Positions 1 through 6,270 of a stretch of 12,048 bases of DNA are shown here, piece by piece. Source of the stretch: an uncultured Gemmatimonadota bacterium (GTDB lineage: Bacteria > Gemmatimonadota > Gemmatimonadetes > Gemmatimonadales > GWC2-71-9); NCBI GenBank assembly GCA_946480845.1, contig CAMLLJ010000073.1:1-12048 (forward strand), read 5' to 3'. The translations under genes and the position numbers were made by a program. Numbering within the stretch: position 1 is the first letter of the stretch; each line of letters opens with the position of its first letter. Under the pieces are notes generated by a model. The model saw only the letters and a program-made list of their open reading frames with translations. It had not been told where the DNA came from and did not search any database.

Positions 1-23
1 GCATCGGAGGGCCCGGCAACACG

Positions 24-653
24 TCACTGGTTCGCAGCGTCAGCTCCGGCGCGGAGCGCCTCGACCAGCGGCGGCTCGGTCTCGCCGACCACGAAAGGCG
101 CGCCGGGCTTGGCGATGCCCGCCTTCTCCCGGGCGATCTCCCCGAGCGAATCGCCGAGGTACTTCGTGTGGTCCCGCGCGATCCGGGTGACCGCGCTCAC
201 CATGGGCCGCACCACATTGGTGCTGTCGAGCCGCCCGCCGAGGCCCACTTCGATCACCGCCACCTCGGCGCCCCGCGCCGCGAAATCCGCGAAGGCCATC
301 GCCGTCGTCGCTTCGAAGAAGGTCGCCTCGCGGGCCAGGATCAGCGGCTCGAGCCTGGTGGTCCACATCGCGATTGCCGCCTCGCTCACCGGCACGCCCG
401 CAACGAGCATCCGTTCCCGGAACGACACGAGGTGGGGAGAGGTGTAGAGCCCCACCCGGAGCCCCGCTTCACCGAGCGCCGCGGCCACCAGCGCCGCCAC
501 GCTGCCCTTGCCGTTGGTGCCCCCAATGTGGATCGCGGGCATGATGAGGTGGGGGTCGCCGAGCTCGGCGAGCAGTGCCCGCGTCGTCTCGAGACCGAAC
601 TTGATGGTGGTGGTGCGGGGAAAGAGAAAGTCCAGCGCTTCGGCGTAGTTCAT
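24..653 (-). CDS. folC: Folylpolyglutamate synthase / dihydrofolate synthase, C-terminally truncated frame
   Basis: FolC adds glutamate to dihydropteroate and/or folates using ATP, in cytoplasmic folate metabolism. Visible motifs: the ATP-binding GGTNGKGS loop at residues 44-51, TSPHL at 71-75, FRER at 78-81, FFEATTAMAF at 112-121, EVGLGGRLDSTN at 135-146, and DHTKYLGDSLGEIAREKAGIAKPG-like sequence around 161-184. These match the N-terminal Mur-ligase-like half of FolC very well. The frame ends in a TGA at 24-26 after 209 residues; the family is usually about 420-440 aa, so the rest of the central domain and the whole C-terminal domain are missing. The +1 frame stays open from the end of the gene to the window edge, so a frameshift or sequencing error is possible. 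The ATG at 653 lies 24 nt after accD; no Shine-Dalgarno sequence sits at normal spacing (a GGAG is about 20 nt upstream). Identity is certain; integrity is doubtful. Confidence 0.88.
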   Translation of the reverse strand: MNYAEALDFLFPRTTTIKFGLETTRALLAELGDPHLIMPAIHIGGTNGKGSVAALVAAALGEAGLRVGLYTSPHLVSFRERMLVAGVPVSEAAIAMWTTRLEPLILAREATFFEATTAMAFADFAARGAEVAVIEVGLGGRLDSTNVVRPMVSAVTRIARDHTKYLGDSLGEIAREKAGIAKPGAPFVVGETEPPLVEALRAGADAANQ

Positions 654-677
654 CGGAGGGCCGGGGCCCAGGGCTCC

Positions 678-1547
678 CTAGGCCTCCAGTTCCGCCGATG
701 GCCGCTGCCGCTGCATGTGCCGGAGGAGGCGTGCGGTGGTCTCGCGGAGCGAGCCGCGGGGCACCACGTCGTCGATCTGGCCGTGCTCGAGGAGGAACTC
801 CGCAGTCTGGAAGCCATCCGGCAGGTCCTGCCCGATGGTCTGCTTGATGACGCGCTGCCCGGCGAACCCGATCAGCGCGCCCGGCTCGGCGAGGATCACG
901 TCACCCTGCATCGCGAACGACGCCGAGACGCCGCCCGTGGTCGGATCGGTGAGGATGGTGACGAACGGCAGCGCCTCGCGGTACATCCCGGCGATGGCCG
1001 CCGAGGCCTTGGCCATCTGCATCAGCGAAAGCGTGCCCTCCTGCATGCGCGCGCCGCCGGACGCGCACACCAGCACGAAGGGGATCTTCCGGTCTACCGA
1101 CCGGCGCGCCATCCGCGCCACCTTCTCGCCCACCACCGAGCCCATCGAGCCGCCCATGAACGCGAAGTTCATGACGCCGAGATGGAACGGCAGCGTATCG
1201 AGCCTGGCGACGCCGGCGTAGATCGCGTCGGAATCGCCCGCCTTGGCGCGGGCCTTGGCCAGCCGGTCGGCGTATTGCTCGAAGTGGAGCGGGTCCTCGG
1301 AACGGAGCGTGGGCCAGAGCTCGCGCCAGGTCCCGGCGTCGGTGAGCAGCTCGATGTACTCCTCCGCCGTGAACCGGCGGTGGCGGCCGCACTCCGGGCA
1401 GACGTTGAGCGCGCGCTCGAACTTCTCACGAATGTCGATGTGGCCGCAGCGGTCGCACTTCTCCCAGGCGTCCGGCGGGATCTCGAGCCGCTCACGCTGG
1501 GAAGGCCGGGGCTTCTTTTCCTTCTTGAACCATGCCATTACGGCCAT
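678..1547 (-). CDS. accD: Acetyl-CoA carboxylase carboxyltransferase subunit beta
   Basis: AccD pairs with AccA to move the carboxyl group from carboxybiotin to acetyl-CoA, giving malonyl-CoA for fatty acid synthesis in the cytoplasm. The 289-aa length is normal for the family. The N-terminal zinc ribbon is complete, with CxxC pairs at C31/C34 and C50/C53. The crotonase-fold carboxyltransferase core shows MGGSMGSVVGEK (131-142), SGGARMQEG (163-171), TTGGVSAS (203-210) and GFAGQRVI (227-234). There are two candidate ATGs in frame, at 1547 and 1538. The second gives MAWFKKEKK and resembles usual AccD N-termini; the upstream AAGG fits neither spacing well (3 or 12 nt), so the start is uncertain by three codons. 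The gene follows rodA after a 99-nt gap with an inverted repeat and precedes folC by 24 nt. accA is not in this window. The accD-folC pairing is also known in other bacteria, including E. coli. Confidence 0.97.
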   Translation of the reverse strand: MAVMAWFKKEKKPRPSQRERLEIPPDAWEKCDRCGHIDIREKFERALNVCPECGRHRRFTAEEYIELLTDAGTWRELWPTLRSEDPLHFEQYADRLAKARAKAGDSDAIYAGVARLDTLPFHLGVMNFAFMGGSMGSVVGEKVARMARRSVDRKIPFVLVCASGGARMQEGTLSLMQMAKASAAIAGMYREALPFVTILTDPTTGGVSASFAMQGDVILAEPGALIGFAGQRVIKQTIGQDLPDGFQTAEFLLEHGQIDDVVPRGSLRETTARLLRHMQRQRPSAELEA

Positions 1548-1569
1548 AGGCCTTGATGAGCCTGTCTGG

Positions 1570-1596
1570 AGTATCGGCCACCCGGGGAGGGCTCAA
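1570..1596 (-). promoter_or_regulatory. Weak promoter-like sequence before accD
   Basis: On the minus strand a TTGAGC (1596-1591) resembles a -35 box and a GATACT (1575-1570) resembles a -10 box. The spacer is only 15 nt, so the match is poor. It lies just downstream of the palindrome at 1606-1617 and about 25 nt before the accD start. This would let accD-folC be transcribed apart from the mre genes, but read-through from rodA is equally compatible with the sequence. Confidence 0.2.
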
Positions 1597-1597
1597 A

Positions 1598-1626
1598 TCT
1601 GGTCGGTTCCGCGGAACGGCGCCAGA
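1598..1626 (-). terminator. Imperfect inverted repeat after rodA: weak terminator or operator
   Basis: The 29-nt stretch can fold as TCTGG paired with CCAGA on the outside and a central perfect 12-bp palindrome, GTTCCGCGGAAC, at 1606-1617. It sits about 20 nt beyond the rodA stop in the direction of transcription. Only three T residues follow on the minus strand, so it is a poor intrinsic terminator. A palindrome of this kind could equally be a binding site for a dimeric regulator of accD-folC. Both readings are inference. Confidence 0.35.
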
Positions 1627-1646
1627 CCCGACGCCGTAAGTCGTTG

Positions 1647-2888
1647 CTACCAATCAGTATAGCCAGCCAGCCGCGAGTCCCACGCCACCCGGAGCGCGAG
1701 GCCCAGGCAGAGGGAGCAGATCAGGAAGAAGGAGCCGCCGTAGGAGAAGAACGGCAGCGGGATGCCGGTGATGGGCATGATGTTGATCGTCATGCCCACG
1801 TTTTCGAAGATATGGGTGAACCAGAGCCCGAGAATCCCGAACACCATGAGACTGCTGAACGGGTCCGCCGCACGGCGCGCCACGCGGACCAGGATCATGA
1901 ACAGCGCGAGGAAGAGACCGAGCGCCACCACCACGCCGATGAAGCCCAGCTCCTCGCCCACCACCGAGAAGACGAAGTCGGTATGCTGCTCCGGCAGGAA
2001 CGCGAGGCGCTTCTGCGGCCCCTCGGTGAGTCCCGATCCGAACCATCCCCCCGAGCCGATGGCCGTCTTCGACTGCAGCGCCTGGTAGCCGGCCCCGCGC
2101 GGGTCGGCCTCCGGATTCAGGAACGAGAGCAGCCGGTTCTTCTGGTAGTCGGCCAGCCGGTTCCAGAGCACCAGCGCCGCGACGCCCGTGGCGATGTTGA
2201 GCCCGATGACCGTGGCCCATTCCCATACGTACGGCCGCCAGAGCACCATGAGCGAGATGACCAGCACGATCCAGATGCCCCAGGACCAGTTGCTGAACGC
2301 CATCAGCAGGCTGATCGCCGGCGAGGCGATCATGAAGAGCATCCGGGGACGTACGCCGGCCCAGAACAGCATCGCGAAGAAGATGCCGATGAAGACGATG
2401 GCGCTGCCCAGGTCCGGCTGCTTCATCACCAGCAGGAAGGGGACCCCTACGATGGCGCAGGGGATCCACAGGTCGCGGAGCGAGCGTGGCGGCTCCTTGA
2501 GCGATGAGAGGTACCGGGCGAGCATGAGCACCGTGGCCAGCTTGGCCAGCTCGGCCGGCTGGCCGATGCGGTGCCCGCCGATGGCGAGCCAGCTCCTGGT
2601 GCCGGTGGCGGTGCCGGCCCCGGTGCCCACCACCAGCACGGCCACCAGGAGCAGCAGCCCGAAGGCGTAAATGGCGGGCGAGATCCACTCGATGAGCCTC
2701 GGGGAGGTCTTGAACGCCGCGAAGCCGACCACCAGCCCGACGGCGAGCCAGACGAACTGCCGGTGCCAGACGCCGGCCGCACTGGTGGCGACGTCGGTCT
2801 GCCCCGCCGAGTACATCACGACGATGCCATAGAGGATCAGGACGAACGCCACCGAGGCAAGCGGCCGGTCGAGGCCGGCGGTCTTCAT
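1647..2888 (-). CDS. rodA: Rod shape-determining SEDS glycosyltransferase RodA
   Basis: RodA is the SEDS-family peptidoglycan glycosyltransferase that polymerises lipid II with PBP2 during lateral wall growth in the inner membrane. The 413-aa protein is highly hydrophobic. It shows the family signatures TGTRSWLAIGGHRIGQPAE (95-113, where QPSE is more usual), KQPDLGSA (156-163), NPEADPRGAGYQALQSK (258-274), LPEQHTDFVFSVVGEELG (298-315) and MPITGIPLPFFSYGGS (371-386). D304 in the HTDF motif corresponds to the essential Asp262 of E. coli RodA. The protein is about 40 residues longer than E. coli RodA. The extra length lies between KQPDLGSA and DYQKNRLL, where hydrophobic stretches at about 183-199, 202-219 and 225-242 replace the single one in E. 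coli, suggesting two additional helices. Its ATG overlaps the mrdA stop (ATGA), indicating translational coupling. Confidence 0.97.
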   Translation of the reverse strand: MKTAGLDRPLASVAFVLILYGIVVMYSAGQTDVATSAAGVWHRQFVWLAVGLVVGFAAFKTSPRLIEWISPAIYAFGLLLLVAVLVVGTGAGTATGTRSWLAIGGHRIGQPAELAKLATVLMLARYLSSLKEPPRSLRDLWIPCAIVGVPFLLVMKQPDLGSAIVFIGIFFAMLFWAGVRPRMLFMIASPAISLLMAFSNWSWGIWIVLVISLMVLWRPYVWEWATVIGLNIATGVAALVLWNRLADYQKNRLLSFLNPEADPRGAGYQALQSKTAIGSGGWFGSGLTEGPQKRLAFLPEQHTDFVFSVVGEELGFIGVVVALGLFLALFMILVRVARRAADPFSSLMVFGILGLWFTHIFENVGMTINIMPITGIPLPFFSYGGSFFLICSLCLGLALRVAWDSRLAGYTDW

Positions 2889-4768
2889 GGCACCGGGGCC
2901 GGAGGCGGCACGGCGGCGGGAGCAGCGGCCGAGTCGGGGATCTCCTCCGGCCGCGGCGCGCTGTCCCGCTCGAACGATTCCTGCACCACGATGGGCCGGC
3001 GGGCGGCGGCGGCGGCCGAGGTGTCGGGGCCGAGGATGTAGCGCACCAGCGCATTGGCGACGTACGGCCCCACGGTCGAGCCGTGCTCCGCTTCCTCCAT
3101 GATGGCCCCGACCACGAGCTGCGGATCCTCCGCCGGTGCGAAGCCGATGAACCAGCCGTGGTCCTTTCTTCCGCGCACCTGCTGGGCCGTCCCCGTCTTG
3201 CCGGCGATCTGGAGGCCCTGCCGCCGGGAGCGCGCCCCGGTCCCCTGCTCCAGCACGGCGATCAGCGAGCGGCGCAGCACCCGGAGCTGCTGGTCGGTGA
3301 GCCCCAGGTCGTGCCGCGCGATGCCGGGACGCGGCTTAACCAGGTGCGGCGGCACGTCCCTGCCGTCTCCCGCGAGCGCCTGGTAGAACTGCACCATGTT
3401 GATCAGCGTCTGGGTGTTCTCGCCCTGCCCGATCGAGAAGTTGAGGATCGTGGCGGGCGCGCTCCACCGTCGCGGGCCGTACAGGCTGTCGAAGTACGCC
3501 GTGGTGGTCGGGTAGATCGACATCTGCTCGCTCGGCAGGTCGATGCCGCTCCGCCCGGCGAAGCCCATCGCGGCGCCTTCCTCCACGATGTGGTCGAGCC
3601 CGAGCCGCTGGCCGAGCTGGTAGAAGTAGACGTCGCAGCTCTGGGCCACGGCGCCCACCAGGTCGAGCGAGCCGTGCCCCTCTTTCCGCCAGCACTTGAA
3701 CACGCGGTTGCCGAGGCGGTAGCCGCCGGTGCACGGCACCGGCATGTGGGTGTTGAAGTCGATGACGCCGCGCTTGAGGCCCATCGCGGCGGTGGCCAGC
3801 TTGAAGGGCGACGCCGGCGGGTACCGGCCGTTGATGGCGCGGTTGAGCAGGGGCCGCGCCGGGTCGTTGTTGAGCCGCCGCCAGTCGGCCGAGGAGATGC
3901 CGCCCACGAAGAGGTTGGGGTCGTACGTGGGCGCGGAATAGAGGGCGCGGATCTCGCCCTTGGGCGTCATGGCGATCATCGCCCCCAGCACCCCCGGCGG
4001 CCAGATGCTGTCGATGTAGCGCTGGAGATCGAGGTCGATGGTGGTGACCAGCGGCCGGCCCGCCACCGGGGCCAGTGACGCCGTGCCTACGTCCTCGCGC
4101 ACCAGCCGGCCCCTGGCGTTGACCTCCGCGTAGCGGACGCCGGCGCGGCCCCGCAGGATGCTGTCGTATTCCCGCTCCAGCCCCGCCTTTCCCACGATCG
4201 AGCCCAGCGTAGCGTCCGGGAAGCGGTTGTTCTCCAGGTCGGTCTCGGTGACCTCGGAGACGTAGCCGACCAGGTGCGCCACTGCTTCGCCCCGCGGATA
4301 GACCCGCTTGGGCTCCGACTGGATGATCAGGCCGGGCAGCACGGCGCGGTGCTCCTCGAGCCGGGACACCGTCTCGAACGTCGCATCGCCGAAGACCACG
4401 ACCGGCTGGTAGCGGGCCGCGCGCCAGCGCCGCTCGATGTCGGGCATCGAGCCGGTGTCGATCGGCACGACCCGCGCGACGCGCTCCAGCACCGCGCGCA
4501 GCGAGTCCGCCGACGGCGCCAGCAGCTTGACGGCGAACCCGGGCAGGTTCTCCGCGACGATCTCACCCTTCCAGTCGAGGATGGCGCCGCGCGGCGGCTC
4601 GAGCGGGATGGCCCGCAGGCGGTTGGTCTCGGCGCGGAGCTGGTACTTGTCGTGCTGGAGGATCTGCGTGCGGAAGAACGCGCCGATGAGAATGGCAAAG
4701 GCGATGGTCAGCACCAGGCGCGCCACCGAGGCGCGCTGGCGGACCTGGTAGGAATCGAAGCCGTTCAT
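2885..4768 (-). CDS. mrdA: Penicillin-binding protein 2, class B transpeptidase of the elongasome
   Basis: PBP2 is the D,D-transpeptidase that cross-links new glycan strands made by its partner RodA; it is anchored in the inner membrane with its catalytic part in the periplasm. The 627-aa protein has one N-terminal membrane helix (about 16-36) and a pedestal/dimerisation region that begins with PPRGAILDWKG (58-68) and includes VGKAGLEREYDSILRG (192-207). The transpeptidase domain carries S320-P-F-K323 (nucleophile S320), SCD at 377-379 (the SxN-equivalent motif) and KTGT at 524-527. The residues before the nucleophile read YPPAS, where YPPGS is more usual, and a Pro lies inside the SxxK box. 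A low-complexity Ala/Pro-rich tail runs from about 582 to 627. The ATG at 4768 lies 1 nt after the mreD stop; the stop overlaps the rodA start. Identity is clear from both motifs and neighbours. Confidence 0.97.
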   Translation of the reverse strand: MNGFDSYQVRQRASVARLVLTIAFAILIGAFFRTQILQHDKYQLRAETNRLRAIPLEPPRGAILDWKGEIVAENLPGFAVKLLAPSADSLRAVLERVARVVPIDTGSMPDIERRWRAARYQPVVVFGDATFETVSRLEEHRAVLPGLIIQSEPKRVYPRGEAVAHLVGYVSEVTETDLENNRFPDATLGSIVGKAGLEREYDSILRGRAGVRYAEVNARGRLVREDVGTASLAPVAGRPLVTTIDLDLQRYIDSIWPPGVLGAMIAMTPKGEIRALYSAPTYDPNLFVGGISSADWRRLNNDPARPLLNRAINGRYPPASPFKLATAAMGLKRGVIDFNTHMPVPCTGGYRLGNRVFKCWRKEGHGSLDLVGAVAQSCDVYFYQLGQRLGLDHIVEEGAAMGFAGRSGIDLPSEQMSIYPTTTAYFDSLYGPRRWSAPATILNFSIGQGENTQTLINMVQFYQALAGDGRDVPPHLVKPRPGIARHDLGLTDQQLRVLRRSLIAVLEQGTGARSRRQGLQIAGKTGTAQQVRGRKDHGWFIGFAPAEDPQLVVGAIMEEAEHGSTVGPYVANALVRYILGPDTSAAAAARRPIVVQESFERDSAPRPEEIPDSAAAPAAVPPPAPVP

Positions 4769-4769
4769 G

Positions 4770-5267
4770 TCACACGTCCAGCCGGATGGCGAGCCACTCC
4801 TGCACGATGTAGAGCACGATCACGCCGGCCACGGCCGTACTGGCCGCCTGCAGCGGGCCGATGACCAGCGCCTCGTGCACGAAGCTGCCGCGCGCCGTGC
4901 CGCTCGCCGCCAGCACGATGAGGTTCCGGAGCCAGGTGCCCCCGAAGAACATGCCGGCGTGCACCAGCACGTTCTCGGCAAAGAACACCGCGCGCGCCCA
5001 CGAGGCCAGGTACCCCACGATCGTGTGGGCCAGCATGCCCGCGCCGACCCGGGCCGGCGTCAGCGAATCGGTGACGAGGCCTGCGATGAAGCCCGCGATG
5101 GCGCCCGCCCCCGGCCGGCTGCCCATCGCGAAGATGAGCAGGCCGATCATCAGGAAATCGGGGCTGGTGCGCGAGTTCCAGACCCTCGGCCGGACGTAGA
5201 ACTCCAGCAGCAGCAGCGCCAGCAGCACGATGGCGATGCCGATCCGGTTCCCGCGGCCGAAGCTCAC
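4770..5267 (-). CDS. mreD: Rod shape-determining membrane protein MreD
   Basis: MreD is a small integral membrane protein that works with MreC and links MreB to the PBP2-RodA synthase. I place the start at the GTG at 5267-5265, which overlaps the mreC TGA in a GTGA junction. The much longer open frame upstream is Ala/Arg/Gly-rich and merely shadows mreC. From this start the protein has 165 residues, normal for MreD, with about five or six hydrophobic segments (roughly 9-24, 37-50, 53-68, 74-92, 105-122, 139-158). The segment SPDFLMIGLLIFAMG followed by GAIAGFIAGLVTDSL (about 35-69) is characteristic of the family. No Shine-Dalgarno sequence is obvious, so coupling to mreC translation is likely. 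It sits between mreC and mrdA, the standard position. MreD sequences diverge strongly, so position supports the call as much as sequence. Confidence 0.92.
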   Translation of the reverse strand: MSFGRGNRIGIAIVLLALLLLEFYVRPRVWNSRTSPDFLMIGLLIFAMGSRPGAGAIAGFIAGLVTDSLTPARVGAGMLAHTIVGYLASWARAVFFAENVLVHAGMFFGGTWLRNLIVLAASGTARGSFVHEALVIGPLQAASTAVAGVIVLYIVQEWLAIRLDV

Positions 5268-6268
5268 GGCGCGGTGACCGGCGGCCGCGGGGGCGCGGGC
5301 GCGGCCGCGGCTGCCGCGCGCTGCAGCGAATCGCGCAGCGACGCCTTCACCGAGTCCGCAATCCGAACGCGGAGCGCCGAGTCGGCCACCGCCGCCCGCC
5401 GGGCCGAGTCCGCTGCGACGGCGGCGAGGATGGACTCGGACGGGACTGCGGCATCCAGCGCGGCCGCGGGCGCCCCGGTCAGCACCATCACGTGCGCCAC
5501 CGCGCTCGGGTTGGCTGCCGGCTGGAGCGCATACACCCGCTCCCACCCCTCCTGCTCCCGGGCCACGCCGGTCACCGTGCCGATGGGAATGCCCTTAGGA
5601 TAGACACCGCCCAGGCCGGAGGAGAGGATCGTGGTGCCCAGGGCAAGGGTATCGCGGTAGCTTGCCGCGCGGAACTCGAGCCCGGCCTCGACGGCCGCGC
5701 CGCCTCCCGCCGGCGCCACCACGCCGAACACCTGGCCCCCCGCCGTGTACGCGCTCACCCGGAAGTCGGGGTGCGACCAGGTCATCACCGTGGCCGTCCC
5801 GGTCGAGACCTCGGCGACGACGCCGAGCAGCCCCTCCGGTGCCAGCACGGGCTGGAACGGTGCGGCGCCGTCCTGCTCGCCGATGTCGAGCAGCAGCATG
5901 CGCCCGTCCGTCGCCTGCGACTGGTGCAGCACCTCGGCCGTGCGGTGCGGGAGCGCGATCCTCGGCCCGAGCCCGAGCAGCCGGCGGAGGCGCACGTTCT
6001 CGGCTTCGAGCACGGGCATCGCCTGGGCCGCGAGCGCCGCGGAGTCGCGCTGGGCGGTGACCGCGGCAAAGCGGACCCGGCTGGTGCGCCCTTCCGCCGC
6101 GCGGGACTGCAGGGCCGTGAGCGGCGCGAGCACCGTGTCGCGGAGGGAGGAGGCGATGGTGCGGCCCAGCGCCTCCGGGGTGAGCAGGACGACAAACGAC
6201 AGCGCGGCGCACACGAGGAGCGCCGCGGTATCACGCCGGGAGTGCGAGCGGTCGGCCGCGCTCAGCAT
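5264..6268 (-). CDS. mreC: Rod shape-determining protein MreC
   Basis: MreC is a bitopic inner-membrane protein whose periplasmic beta-barrel domain activates PBP2 in the elongasome. I start it at the ATG at 6268, 2 nt after the mreB stop; the frame is open further upstream but overlaps mreB and reads as low-complexity shadow. This gives 334 aa: a short cytoplasmic N-terminus, a membrane helix at about 14-32, a coiled-coil-like stretch at about 66-100 (VLEAENVRLRRLLGL), then the MreC beta domain at about 103-265, including GLLGVVAEV and GLGGVYPKGIPIGTV. A C-terminal extension (about 266-334) contains three 9-residue repeats starting with ADS at 286, 295 and 304 and ends in an Ala/Pro-rich tail. 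The tail would be periplasmic; its role is unknown. The stop overlaps the mreD GTG. Confidence 0.95.
   Translation of the reverse strand: MLSAADRSHSRRDTAALLVCAALSFVVLLTPEALGRTIASSLRDTVLAPLTALQSRAAEGRTSRVRFAAVTAQRDSAALAAQAMPVLEAENVRLRRLLGLGPRIALPHRTAEVLHQSQATDGRMLLLDIGEQDGAAPFQPVLAPEGLLGVVAEVSTGTATVMTWSHPDFRVSAYTAGGQVFGVVAPAGGGAAVEAGLEFRAASYRDTLALGTTILSSGLGGVYPKGIPIGTVTGVAREQEGWERVYALQPAANPSAVAHVMVLTGAPAAALDAAVPSESILAAVAADSARRAAVADSALRVRIADSVKASLRDSLQRAAAAAAPAPPRPPVTAP
5333..5413 (-). repeat. Three 27-nt in-frame tandem repeats in the mreC 3' end
   Basis: Three consecutive 27-nt units encode ADSARRAAV, ADSALRVRI and ADSVKASLR (MreC residues 286-312). The most conserved part is the codon triplet for Ala-Asp-Ser, recurring exactly every 27 nt at 5413, 5386 and 5359 on the minus strand. 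The remainder of each unit has diverged, so this looks like an old duplication or a selected peptide periodicity and not a recent slippage array. Confidence 0.7.
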
Positions 6269-6270
6269 CG

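Noticed and set aside
168..1556. Long plus-strand open frame of 462 codons opposite folC and accD
   Set aside because: It is rich in Arg, His, Gly and Glu, spans two well-conserved minus-strand genes and has no recognisable domain; a typical antisense shadow in GC-rich DNA.
5268..5546. Extended N-terminus of MreD
   Set aside because: The frame is open upstream, but that part overlaps mreC and has low-complexity Ala/Arg/Gly composition; the GTG overlapping the mreC stop gives the normal length.
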